NCBI GenBank assembly: GCA_963699535.1
Contig: CAVOUJ010000032.1
Location: 207,192-271,191 of the forward strand
DNA from: VBDM01 sp963699535
GTDB lineage: Bacteria; Pseudomonadota; Gammaproteobacteria; Burkholderiales; SG8-39
Length of the DNA: 64,000 nucleotides
Direction of reading: 5' to 3'
Shown here: piece by piece, positions 26,652 through 35,192 of the stretch
Layout of the letters: every line of letters starts with the position of its first letter
Position numbering within the stretch: the stretch's first letter is position 1
The notes under the pieces: model-generated
Databases searched by the model: none
What the model was told of the DNA's origin: nothing
The model's input: the letters and a program-made list of their open reading frames with translations, nothing else
Made by a program: the position numbers and the translations under genes

Positions 26652-27344
26652 ATGGGCCAGATCGTCAGCTTCAAGCGGCCGGACGGAAAAAGCGTTTCCG
26701 GTTACCTCGCCGAACCCAAGGCCGGCGCGGGCTCCCCGGGCATCGTGGTGATCCAGGAATGGTGGGGGCTCAACGACCAGATCAAGGGCGTGGCGGACAA
26801 GCTCGCGGCCGCAGGATACCGGGCCCTCGTGCCCGATCTGTACCGCGGCAAGGTCACGGTGGACGCCAAGGAAGCCGAGCACCTGATGACCGGCCTCAAT
26901 TTTGCAGACGCCGCGGGCCAGGACGTGCGCGGCGCCGTCCAGTACCTGAAGGGGAAGAGCGAGAAGGTCGGGGTCACGGGCTTCTGCATGGGCGGAGCGC
27001 TCACGATCCTCTCGGCGGTCAATGTGCCCGAGGCGGACGCCACAGTCTGCTGGTACGGTTATCCGCCGCTCGAATACGTCGACGCTTCGAAGATCAAGGC
27101 GCCGCTGCTCGCGCATTTCGCTATCGACGACCAGCCCTTTCCGATCGCCAAGGTCGAGGAGCTGGAGAAGAAGCTGCGCGATGCCAGGGTGCGCTTCGAG
27201 GCTCACCGCTACAAGGCGAAGCACGCTTTCGCCAACGAAACCCGCGTCGGCAAGAACGCGCTGCCCTACGCCGAATACAATCCCGACGCGGCGAAGCTCG
27301 CCTGGCAGCGGACCATGGAGTTTCTCGCGAAATCTCTCAGATAG
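26652..27344 (+). CDS. dienelactone hydrolase family protein
   Basis: This 230-residue alpha/beta hydrolase has a cysteine nucleophile in VTGFCMGGALTILSA (Cys near residue 117). The acid is in AHFAIDDQPFPIAKVEE and the His in YKAKHAFANETR, completing the Cys-Asp-His triad of dienelactone hydrolase. The N-terminal PGIVVIQEWWGLNDQIKGVA is also diagnostic. A strong ribosome site (gaggaggact) precedes the ATG at 26652. It likely opens a lactone formed in ring-fission pathways. It is followed at 38 bp by a Bug receptor with its own gaggaggagg site. Confidence 0.92.
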   Translation: MGQIVSFKRPDGKSVSGYLAEPKAGAGSPGIVVIQEWWGLNDQIKGVADKLAAAGYRALVPDLYRGKVTVDAKEAEHLMTGLNFADAAGQDVRGAVQYLKGKSEKVGVTGFCMGGALTILSAVNVPEADATVCWYGYPPLEYVDASKIKAPLLAHFAIDDQPFPIAKVEELEKKLRDARVRFEAHRYKAKHAFANETRVGKNALPYAEYNPDAAKLAWQRTMEFLAKSLR

Positions 27345-27381
27345 TCTCTCGGTCGCAATCGCTTTTCGAGGAGGAGGAGGC

Positions 27382-28356
27382 ATGATCGCCCGAACGATAT
27401 CCGTCTTGGCTGTCTGGACCAGCCTGGTCGCGGCAGCGGCCGCGCAGACCTGGCCGGCCCGGCCCATCACGCTCATCATCCCGTTTGCCCCCGGCGGCGG
27501 AATCGACGCGAGCGCGCGTATCCAGGCGCAGCACCTGGGCGAGCTGCTCGGGCAGACGATCGTCTCGGAGAACATGGGCGCCGCGGCCGGAATGGTCGGG
27601 AGCCAGCGCGTCGCCAGGGCGGCGCCGGACGGCTACACCTTCCTCATCGGCAATACCGGAACGCATGCCTACAACCAGTCCCTCTACAAGAAGCCGCTCT
27701 ACAACCCCGCGACCGATTTCGCCCCGATCGGGCTCGTTTCGGAATCGCCGAGGATCCTGGTCGCGCGCAAGGACCTTCCGGTGAAGGACTTGAAGGAGTT
27801 CATCGCCTACGCGAAGGCCAACCAGGGCAAGATGCAGTACGCGTCGGCGGGCGTGGGCTCGGGGACGCATCTGCCCTGCGCGCTTCTCAACCGGGCGATC
27901 GGGGTGGACGTCACCCACATTCCCTACCGCGGCGCCGGTCCGGCCATGCAGGACCTGATCGCGGGGCGCGTCGATTACATGTGCGACACGATCCAGACGG
28001 GCGCGGTGCAGGCGAAGGCGCACGCGGTGAAGGGCATCGCCGTGATGTCGATGAAGCGCGTGGCTATCATCGCAGACCTCGCGACGACGGGCGAGCAGGG
28101 CCTCCCCGGGGTCGAAGCAAGCGTCTGGAACGCCTTTTTCTTCCCGAAGGGAACGCCCGATGCCATCGTGCGGAGAATGAACAAGGCGATGGGAGACATG
28201 CTCGAAAATGCCTCCTTGCGCAAGCGCCTGGAAGATCTGGGCCTGGAAATCGTCGCGCCGGAGCGCCGGAGCCCCGAGTACCTTGCGAAGTTCCTGGCCG
28301 AGGAGATCGAGCGCTGGGGGAAGATCATCAAGGCGGCCGGGATCAGCGCGGACTGA
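27382..28356 (+). CDS. Bug-family tripartite tricarboxylate receptor (TctC-like)
   Basis: This 324-residue periplasmic binding protein has the signal RTISVLAVWTSLVAAAAAQT followed by WPARPITLIIPFAPGGGIDA. Also present are ENMGAAAGMVGSQRVARAAP, PDGYTFLIGN, DVTHIPYRGAGPAMQDLIAG and a C-terminal WGKIIKAAGI. The ribosome site is unusually strong (gaggaggagg). The gene is placed between dienelactone hydrolase and an SDR, so its ligand is probably a carboxylated intermediate of this catabolic cluster. No TctAB genes are nearby. Confidence 0.93.
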   Translation: MIARTISVLAVWTSLVAAAAAQTWPARPITLIIPFAPGGGIDASARIQAQHLGELLGQTIVSENMGAAAGMVGSQRVARAAPDGYTFLIGNTGTHAYNQSLYKKPLYNPATDFAPIGLVSESPRILVARKDLPVKDLKEFIAYAKANQGKMQYASAGVGSGTHLPCALLNRAIGVDVTHIPYRGAGPAMQDLIAGRVDYMCDTIQTGAVQAKAHAVKGIAVMSMKRVAIIADLATTGEQGLPGVEASVWNAFFFPKGTPDAIVRRMNKAMGDMLENASLRKRLEDLGLEIVAPERRSPEYLAKFLAEEIERWGKIIKAAGISAD

Positions 28357-28388
28357 ACCATTCGACAATCGACAAGGAGAAGAACCAA

Positions 28389-29174
28389 ATGGACTTGGGC
28401 TTAAAGGGAAAGAACGCCGCGATCAGCGGATCGAGCCAGGGCATCGGCTTCGCCATCGCGACGGCGCTCGCGAAGGAAGGCTGCAACGTCGCGCTTTCCG
28501 CGCGCGGGGCGGACGGCCTGTCCGCAGCGGTGAAGGAAATCCAGGCGCTCGGCGTGAAGGCAGTCGGCATCGTCACCGATTTTTCGACGGAGGAGGGCTG
28601 CAAGCAGTTCGCGAACGAGGCGGCGGCCAAGCTCGGCGGCATCGACATCCTGGTCAACAACGTCGGCGGGATGATCCCTGGGACGCTGGACAGCCTGACC
28701 GAGGAGCAGTGGGGCAAGGCGCTGAGCGTGAACCTGATGTCGTACGTCTACACCACGAAGCACGCGGTGCCCCACCTCAAGAAATCCCGCGGAGCGCGCA
28801 TCCTCAATGTCTCGGGCGTCACCGGCAGGCAGCTCTTGCCGGGCACCTTCTCGACCACGCTGCCGAACTCGGCGATCATCGCCTTTTCCAAGCTGATGGC
28901 GGCCGAGCTGGGCTCGGCGGGCATCACCGTCAACAACATCTGCCCGGGTTTCACCAACGTGAAATCCTGGGGCCCGCGGGCGGAAGCGATGGCAAAGGTG
29001 CGGGGGACGAGCGCGGATCAGGTGCGCGCCGGGATCGCCGGGCAGACGCTGCTCGGCCGCTGGGCCGAGCCCGAAGAAATCGGCAATGTCGCGGCTTTTG
29101 TCGTCTCCTCGAAGAACACCTACATGACCGGGACCACGGTCGAGGTGTGCGGCGGCCTCCTGCGCTACATCTAG
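28389..29174 (+). CDS. SDR family oxidoreductase lacking the canonical Tyr
   Basis: This 261-residue short-chain dehydrogenase/reductase has the cofactor loop ISGSSQGIGFAIATALAKEG and the structural NVGGM motif. In the active-site segment STTLPNSAIIAFSKLMAAEL the Lys is present, but the residue four positions before it is Ile instead of Tyr. A related SDR subgroup (PNAAL-type) shares this substitution, so it is probably not a sequence error. The catalytic mechanism may therefore differ or the enzyme may use another acid. The rest, including GITVNNICPGFTNVKSWGPR, is normal. The start is ATG 28389 after a gaca-aggaga ribosome site. Confidence 0.86.
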   Translation: MDLGLKGKNAAISGSSQGIGFAIATALAKEGCNVALSARGADGLSAAVKEIQALGVKAVGIVTDFSTEEGCKQFANEAAAKLGGIDILVNNVGGMIPGTLDSLTEEQWGKALSVNLMSYVYTTKHAVPHLKKSRGARILNVSGVTGRQLLPGTFSTTLPNSAIIAFSKLMAAELGSAGITVNNICPGFTNVKSWGPRAEAMAKVRGTSADQVRAGIAGQTLLGRWAEPEEIGNVAAFVVSSKNTYMTGTTVEVCGGLLRYI

Positions 29175-29230
29175 TTGCCGTCAGGAGGGCAGGCGCTGCG
29201 GTTCCGGCACCTGGCCCGTGAGAATTCCAC

Positions 29231-31560
29231 GTGGGTGAATTCGGAATAGGGCAGCCGGTCGCGCGCTTCGAGGATCCGCGCCTTCTGCGCGGCGAAGGGC
29301 GCTTCGTGCACGACGTGAATCTCCCGGGGCAGCTCTACGTGGTGCTCGTGCGCTCGCCGCACGCTCACGCGCGCATCTCGGGAATCGACACGACTGCCGC
29401 ATCCGCGGCGCCCGGCGTCGTCGCGGTGTACACGGGCGAGGATTACGCGCGCGAAGGCTTCGGCGGGCCCTCGCCGACCTTGAAGCGCACGCGCGCCGAC
29501 GGCTCGCCCATGTTCTGGCGCGCGCACCCCATCCTCGTCCGCGACCGCGTGCGCACCATCGGCGATCCGGTGGCGATGGTGGTCGCGGAGACGCTCGGAC
29601 AGGCGAAGGACGCGGCCGAGCTCCTCGAAATCGAGTACGAGGCCTTGCCCGCAGTCACCTCGACCGCGGAAGCGGCGAAACCGGGAGCGCCGGTCGTCTG
29701 GGACGAGTGCCCGGACAACGTCTCGAACGTCTTCGAGCTGGGGAACCGCGCCGCGACGGAGGCCGCGTTCGCGGGGGCCGCGCACGTGGTGAAGCGCCGC
29801 TACGTCATCACCCGCGTGCACGCCCAGTACATGGAGGCGCGCGGGGCGGTGGCGGTCTGGGAGGCGGCCGAGGACAAGTACACGCTGTATACGGACGTCC
29901 AGTATCCGCACCGCATGCGCTCGCTCCTCGCGGGAAGCTTCCGCATCCCCGAGACGAAGCTCCGCGTCGTCGCCGGGGACATCGGCGGCGCGTTCGGCGC
30001 GAAGGGACCGCAGTATCCCGAGCACCGCCTGGTGCTTTGGGCGGCGAAGAAGCTGCGCCGCCCGGTGAAGTGGGTGTGCGAGCGGAGCGAAGCGTTGCTC
30101 GCGGACGAGCACGCGCGCGACAACGTGAGCGAGGTGGAGCTCGCGCTGGATGCCGGTGGGAAGTTCCTCGGCCTGCGCGTGAACACGCTTGCGGGCCTGG
30201 GGGCGTACGTGCAGTCGGACAGGAATCTCATCGCGACCTTTCAGAGCGTGAGCGCGGTGGTCGGCGTGTACGCGATCCCGGCGGCGCACGTGAAGAATCA
30301 CCGGCGTGATGACCAACACCAATTCGACCGCGCCCTACCGCGGGGCGGGAAGGCCCGAGGCGACCTATTTGATCGAGCGCGTGATCGACGACACCTCGCG
30401 CGAGCTCAAGCTCGATCGCATCGAGCTGCGGAGAAAAAACCTCATCCCGGCCGCGGCGATGCCGTGGAAGACGCCCCTCACCTTCACCTACGACTGCGGC
30501 GAGTTCGGCCAGGGGATGGACAAGGCGCTGGAGCTCTCAGATTACGCCGGCTACGCGAAGCGAAAAGAAGAATCCAACAAGAGAGGAAAGCTCCGCGGCA
30601 TCGGAATCATCAACGCGATCGAACGCGCTTCTTCGCCTGGACTGGAATACGCCGAGATCCGCATGCACGCGAGCGGTTCGGCGACGCTCGCGATGGGGAG
30701 CAAGAACCAGGGGCAGGGGCACGAGACGAGCTTCCGCCAGATCGTGAACGAGCGCCTCGGTCTCGACCCCAAGGACGTCGCCTACGTGGACGGCGACACC
30801 GAGAAGGTCGCGTTCGGAGTCGGCACCATGGGCTCGCGCACCATGGCAATCGCGGGGACGGCGCTCGTCATCGCGGCGGACAAGATCATCGCCAAGGGAA
30901 AGCGGATCGCGGCGCACCTGATGGAAGCCGCCGAGCCCGACGTCGAGTTCTCAGGCGGCAAGTTCAAGGTCGCGGGCACCGACCGCTCGGTCGCGTTGAA
31001 GGAAGTCGCCAAGGCGGCCTACGACCCGGCGAAGCTCCCCAAGGGCCTGGAGCCGGGATTGACCGAGAGCGGGATGTTTTCGCCGGAGAACCACACCTTC
31101 CCGAACGGCTGCCACGTCTGCGAAGTCGAGATCGACCCGGACACGGGCGTGGTCGACGTCGTCCGCTATGCAGTCGTCGACGACGTCGGCACCGTCATCA
31201 ACCCCCTCACCCTCAAAGGCCAGATCCACGGCGGCGTCGTGCAGGGTTTGTCCCAGGTCCTCTTCGAGCGCATCGAGTACGATCCGGAGTCGGGGCAGCT
31301 TCTCACCGGTTCATTCATGGACTACTGCATGCCGCGCGCCGACGACGTGTGCTCGATGGAAGTCGGCAGCAATCCGGTGCCGACGAAATTGAATCCCCTA
31401 GGGGTAAAAGGAGCCGGGGAGGCGGGGACCGTCGGCGCTCTTCCCGGCGGTGATGAACGCCGTCATGGATGCCCTGGCGCCGCTCGGCGTGAAGGAGTTC
31501 GACATGCCGGCGACGGGGGATCGGGTGTGGCGGGCGATACAGCAGGCTCGAGATAAATAG
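29231..31560 (+). CDS. xanthine dehydrogenase-family molybdopterin-binding subunit (two frameshifts)
   Basis: This is the large subunit of a molybdenum hydroxylase (CoxL/XdhB-like), about 775 residues. It starts MGEFGIGQPVARFEDPRLLR, with VRSPHAHARI and GDIGGAFGAKG cofactor motifs. The frame breaks at about 30295 (extra A; restored reading VKITGVMTNTNSTAPYRGAG) and again at about 31449 (extra T; restored reading VGALPAVMNAVMDALAPLGV), ending at TAG 31558-31560. The active-site loop APYRGAGRPEA differs from the AYRCSFR of true CO dehydrogenase, so another hydroxylation is likely. The catalytic Glu is in GVKGAGEAGTVG. No FAD or FeS subunit gene lies adjacent. Its 3' end is duplicated at 34.3 kb. 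Confidence 0.88.
31359..31550 (+). repeat. duplicated 3' end of molybdenum hydroxylase gene, copy 1
   Basis: These 192 bp, which include the catalytic-Glu motif, recur at 34322-34512. The first 90 or so bases match exactly; the copy here then has one extra T, and identity falls toward the stop (ttcgacatg retained, later codons differ). Confidence 0.9.
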
Positions 31561-31595
31561 AAGATCGCGGGGTAGCGCGGAAGTTCGAGTCTGGT

Positions 31596-32693
31596 TTATT
31601 CCAGCTTGATGCCGGCCTCACGGATCACCGCGGCCCAGCTCTTGAGCTCGGATTTCACCACGCGATCGAGCTCCTCCGGGCTGCTGCCCACGGGGTCCGC
31701 GCTCTGCTCGAGGAGTCTCTGCTTCACCTCGGGTGCGTGAAGAACCCGGACCACGTCTTTCTGCATGCGCGCAAGCATCGTCGCCGGCGTCTTCGCCGGA
31801 GCGAACATCGCCAGCCAGGAATCGACCTCGTAATCCGGCAGGTTCAGCTCCTCGGCGACCGTGGGGATATCCGGCGCGGCGGCAGTGCGCTTCCGCGTCG
31901 TGACCGCGAGCGCACGCAGTTTCCCGGAGCGTGCGAATGAGAGGGCCGCGGGCGCCGTGAGGAAGAGAAACGGAACCTGGCCTGCGATCGTGTCGGCTAC
32001 CGCGGGGCCGCCGCCCTTGTACGGCACGTGCACCATGTTGATTCCGGCCTTGAGCTTCAGCAACTCGGCCGCGATGTGGCCGGGTGTGCCGCTGCCGGGC
32101 GAAGCGTAGGTGTAGAAGCCCGGACGCTCCCTCGCCGCGGCGACCATTTCCTTCAGCGTCTTCGCCGGCGAGTTCGGGTTCGCGGCGATCAGCTGCGGCA
32201 CGCTGACGAGGAGCGACACGGGGGCGAAGTCGCGCTCCACGTCGTAGGCGAGCTTGTAGAGCAGGGGATTGATCGTGTGCGACGAGAGCGTCAAGAGGAA
32301 GGTGTAGCCGTCGGGCGCGCTCCTCGCCGCTGCTTCGGTTCCGACCGCGCCGCCGGCGCCGCCGCGGTTGTCGATGACGATCGGCTGCCCGAGGCTCTCC
32401 GAGAGCCCAGGTTGCAGGATGCGCGCGGTGATGTCGACAGTTCCCCCGGGGGGGAAGGGCACGATGAACCGGATCGATCTGGCGGGATACTGCTGAGACA
32501 AGGCCGGCGCCGCCGCGCACAACCCGTACGCCAGCATCAGGGCGCTCGTCGCCCACCTCGGGAAGCACCTCGACGTCCACCTCCCTCTTTGTGCCCTGCC
32601 GGCACTCGAAGGCGGGCGAACGGCCTTGTATTGAGGCGAATGCCCCGACGCAGCGCCCGGCTGCAGTGCGCGCCAGGGACAAATGTCCCGCAT
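31596..32693 (-). CDS. Bug-family tripartite tricarboxylate receptor (TctC-like)
   Basis: This periplasmic binding protein has its signature QYPARSIRFIVPFPPGGTVD after a signal region ALMLAYGLCAAAPALSQ. It continues with NRGGAGGAVGTEAAARSAPD, MVHVPYKGGGPAVADTIAGQ and a C-terminal WAAVIREAGIKLE. The start is unclear: the frame opens at 32693, but the ATG at 32537 would give a very short signal peptide, so an intermediate or upstream start is probable. It is likely the last gene of a minus-strand unit after the solute-binding-protein and LuxR-type genes. Confidence 0.85.
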   Translation of the reverse strand: MRDICPWRALQPGAASGHSPQYKAVRPPSSAGRAQRGRWTSRCFPRWATSALMLAYGLCAAAPALSQQYPARSIRFIVPFPPGGTVDITARILQPGLSESLGQPIVIDNRGGAGGAVGTEAAARSAPDGYTFLLTLSSHTINPLLYKLAYDVERDFAPVSLLVSVPQLIAANPNSPAKTLKEMVAAARERPGFYTYASPGSGTPGHIAAELLKLKAGINMVHVPYKGGGPAVADTIAGQVPFLFLTAPAALSFARSGKLRALAVTTRKRTAAAPDIPTVAEELNLPDYEVDSWLAMFAPAKTPATMLARMQKDVVRVLHAPEVKQRLLEQSADPVGSSPEELDRVVKSELKSWAAVIREAGIKLE

Positions 32694-32721
32694 GAGAGCG
32701 GGTCGAGGAGGCTCCGGCGGG

Positions 32722-33535
32722 CTACCCGGCCGGAGCGACCGGCGTCGACCGCAGGCCCGCCTTGTCGAACACCCTGCGGATCAGCCCCGAGGCCTTCGCT
32801 TCCTCGAGGAAGGCGCGCACATGGGCGAGCGCAGCCGGGCGGTTCTTCGGCACTGCGATCGCGATTCCGGTCGTGTGGAAACGTCCGTCGAGGATGCGCG
32901 AACCGGGGATCTCCGCCTGATAGGGGACGAGCGCATCGCGCCCCAGCGCGAACGCGTCGATCCGGCCGCTGCGCAGCATGTCGATGGCCTCGGCGACCGA
33001 CGGCACCGCAACGACGGTCGCGGACTTGAGCGCGCGCGCGGCGGCGCGGATGGTGGTCGTATTGGCTTCGCCGCCGACCCGCACGCCCGGCCGGTCGAGA
33101 TCGCCGATCGTCCGGAAGCCGGAGCCGCCGAGAACGAGGCAGGTGCTCTCGAACAGGACGTAGGCCGGCCCGAATTCGACCCGTTTCCTGCGCTCGTCGT
33201 CGACGGGAGGAAGGCGACGTCGATCAGCCCCTTCTCCAGCGCGTCGGTGACCTCGCCGGAGTTGTGGGCGACGAAGAACTCGCTCGCGACGTCGAGCGTT
33301 CGCGCGAGCTCGTTGGCGAGGTCCACCGTGACGCCGCGGGGCCTGCCGTCGGCGTCCTCGACGACGAAGAACACGGTGGGCTTCGGCGCGGACACGACCC
33401 CGATCCGGAGCCTGCCGGTCGACGCGAGCTCCTTTCTGGCGGCGGCGAGATCGCCGGCCGCCGCGGCGGCTGCGCCGCCATCGCGGCGAGCGCGATGCCG
33501 TGGAGCAGAATGCGTCCCGCGGATCGGACGCGCAT
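32722..33535 (-). pseudogene. periplasmic amino-acid-type solute-binding protein (SBP_bac_3), two frameshifts
   Basis: The ATG at 33535 begins a signal peptide MRVRSAGRILLHGIALAAMA. The frame is lost near 33458 and regained as ELASTGRLRIGVVSAPKPTV, then ADGRPRGVTVDLANELARTL, typical of type 3 extracellular solute-binding proteins. It is lost again near 33204 (reading FLP then VDDERRKRVEFGPAYVLFES in the next frame) and continues with DLDRPGVRVGGEANTTTIRA to the stop at 32722. Each break looks like loss of a single base. The restored protein has about 270 residues. Such proteins bind amino acids or small polar solutes. Confidence 0.75.
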
Positions 33536-33547
33536 CGATGAGCTCAG

Positions 33548-34318
33548 TCAGTGCGTGCTGACGAGGCCGCCGGCCTTCCCAAGACCCGCTTCACGGGCGA
33601 GCACGATGGCCTGATAGCGGTGCTCGACGCGAATCTTGTCGAAGACCCGGGTAATGTGATTGCGGACCGTCTTCTCCGAGAGCCGCAGGGACGAGGCGAT
33701 CTGCGCGTTGTCCAGGCCTGCGGCGATGCATTCCAGTACGGCGCGCTCGCGCGAGGTCAGCGCCTCGAGCGGCAAGGTGTCGCGAGCGGCCGGGGAGGCG
33801 CGGTCCGGCTCGGCGAGAAAGCTGCGCACCTCGGTGAAGAGCCGCGGCCAGGCCGGCTCATCCGCGAGCAGCAGATGGTTGTCGCTGTCGAGCTGGACGA
33901 AGCGCGAATCGGGAATGAGGCTCGCGAGAAATCGGCCTTCTTCGATCGGCACGACCGCGTCGCGCTCGGGATGCACGACCAGGACCGGGCAGCGGATCCG
34001 CGAAGCGGCATCGCGCACATCCACGTCCCAGCTGATGGCCATCAGGCGGGCGGCCATCTCGGGCGTGGCTGCGGCGCGATGCTGCTCGCACCAAGAGCGG
34101 AAATGCTCGAGCGTCCCGCCCGGCTGGAAGCTCGACGCCCAGGTCTGCAGGAAGGCGTGGTTGTCCTGCCCCCAGCCGAGGCGCGTCATGTCGAGCAGGA
34201 CGCGCGCCTTCTCGGCCTGGTGCGGCTGGTCGCGGCGCAGCCGGCCGCGAGCGAACGTGCCGTAGAGGACGAGACGGCTCACGCGCTCCGGATGGCGGGC
34301 GCGTACTCGATGCGATCG
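33548..34318 (-). pseudogene. alpha/beta hydrolase - LuxR-type regulator, N-terminally truncated
   Basis: The visible part starts in the middle of an alpha/beta hydrolase domain (ARHPERVSRLVLYGTFARGR, the strand after the nucleophile elbow). It keeps the acid VLVVHPERDAVVP and the His SDNHLLLADEPAWPR. A C-terminal LuxR helix-turn-helix follows: LTSRERAVLECIAAGLDNAQ and SLRLSEKTVRNHITRVFDKI. The first about 250 residues, including the nucleophile, are missing because at about 34,310-34,322 the sequence switches to the duplicated molybdenum-hydroxylase tail. A GTG at 34282 could serve as start. Fusion of hydrolase-like sensor and LuxR output is a known architecture for transcription factors. 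Truncated in this assembly. Confidence 0.72.
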
Positions 34319-34321
34319 GGC

Positions 34322-34522
34322 GAAGTCGGCAGCAATCCGGTGCCGACGAAATTGAATCCCCTAGGGGTAAAAGGAGCCGGGGAGGCGGGGACCGTCGGCG
34401 CTCTCCCGGCGGTGATGAACGCCGTCATGGATGCCCTGGCGCCGCTCGGCGTGAAGGCCTTCGACATGCCGGCGACGGGCGATCGCGTGTGGCGGGCGAT
34501 ACGGCAGGCACGCACAGCCTAG
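34322..34522 (+). pseudogene. 3' fragment of molybdenum hydroxylase large subunit, copy 2
   Basis: The fragment encodes EVGSNPVPTKLNPLGVKGAG, the catalytic-Glu motif and ALPAVMNAVMDALAPLGVKA, and ends FDMPATGDRVWRAIRQARTA with stop TAG at 34520. It corresponds to 31359-31550 and is intact in frame there, unlike copy 1. The remaining 700 residues of the subunit are absent. The 5' boundary is abrupt against the truncated LuxR-type gene on the other strand. Confidence 0.85.
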
Positions 34523-34556
34523 AACGATTCCATATCGCACAGTTGTCGGCGATCGC

Positions 34557-34585
34557 TTGACACGAGGGGACCGGCTACCTAGTCT
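34557..34585 (+). promoter_or_regulatory. sigma70-like promoter for DUF3015 gene
   Basis: A perfect -35 TTGACA (34557-34562) is followed after exactly 17 bp by TAGTCT (34580-34585, 3 of 6 matches to the -10). It lies 53 bp upstream of the DUF3015 start. Confidence 0.55.
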
Positions 34586-34637
34586 GTGACTGCAGTCCCA
34601 GAAGTCCCACCCCCAACCAGTCATGGAGGACTCTCGT

Positions 34638-35132
34638 ATGAACAAGAAGCTTGTGTTCGCAGCGCTGATTTTCATGGCTCCCGCCACCTCTTTCGCCGAT
34701 AACGTCGGAGGTTGCGGCGTCGGAGCGAAACTCTTTAGCGGCAGTTCTGGATTGGCTTCCAATGTTTTTGCCGTCATAACCGACGGTTTTCTTGATATGG
34801 CCATATCTCTGCGACCGTTTGCGATTACCTCAGGCACTTCCGGCTGCTCCCAGGACGGCGCCATCAAGTCGAACTGGAAAACCGCCATGTTCATCGATGT
34901 CAACAAGGACCGCCTGGCCCGCGACATGTCGATCGGCAGCGGCGAGACGCTGGATTCGCTCGCCCACCTGATCGGGGTCCGCGAGGACGACCGCGCGACG
35001 TTCGGCCGTGTCATGCAGGCGAACGTGTTCGTGATCTTCAGCTCGGGCAGCAGCACCGATGACAACGTCGTGGCGCTGAAGCAGGTTCTGCGCTCGGATC
35101 GTGAACTGGCGCAGTACGCAGCTTCGATCTAG
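34638..35132 (+). CDS. DUF3015 family exported protein
   Basis: This 164-residue protein has a signal peptide KKLVFAALIFMAPATSFAD. The DUF3015 hallmarks are GGCGVGAKLFSGSSGLASNV and FAITSGTSGCSQDGAIKSNW, with paired cysteines that probably form a disulfide. The C-terminal part has ANVFVIFSSGSSTDDNVVAL. The domain is of unknown function and common in gammaproteobacteria and betaproteobacteria. It is flanked by its own promoter and a strong terminator, so it may be monocistronic, although the next gene (DUF4105) is a frequent genomic partner. Confidence 0.88.
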   Translation: MNKKLVFAALIFMAPATSFADNVGGCGVGAKLFSGSSGLASNVFAVITDGFLDMAISLRPFAITSGTSGCSQDGAIKSNWKTAMFIDVNKDRLARDMSIGSGETLDSLAHLIGVREDDRATFGRVMQANVFVIFSSGSSTDDNVVALKQVLRSDRELAQYAASI

Positions 35133-35154
35133 TACAGTAAGTCGTCTCAAGGGA

Positions 35155-35187
35155 ACACCCAGTGACTCGTCACTGGGTGTTTTTTTT
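35155..35187 (+). terminator. rho-independent terminator
   Basis: A perfect 11-bp stem ACACCCAGTGA / TCACTGGGTGT (35155-35165 and 35170-35180) with a CTCG tetraloop is followed by a run of T to 35187. It closes the DUF3015 transcript 22 bp after its stop. Confidence 0.92.
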
Positions 35188-35192
35188 GCCCC

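Noticed and set aside
29231..31560. Identification as true aerobic CO dehydrogenase CoxL
   Set aside because: The active-site loop is AYRGAGR-type, not AYRCSFR, and coxM/coxS are absent.
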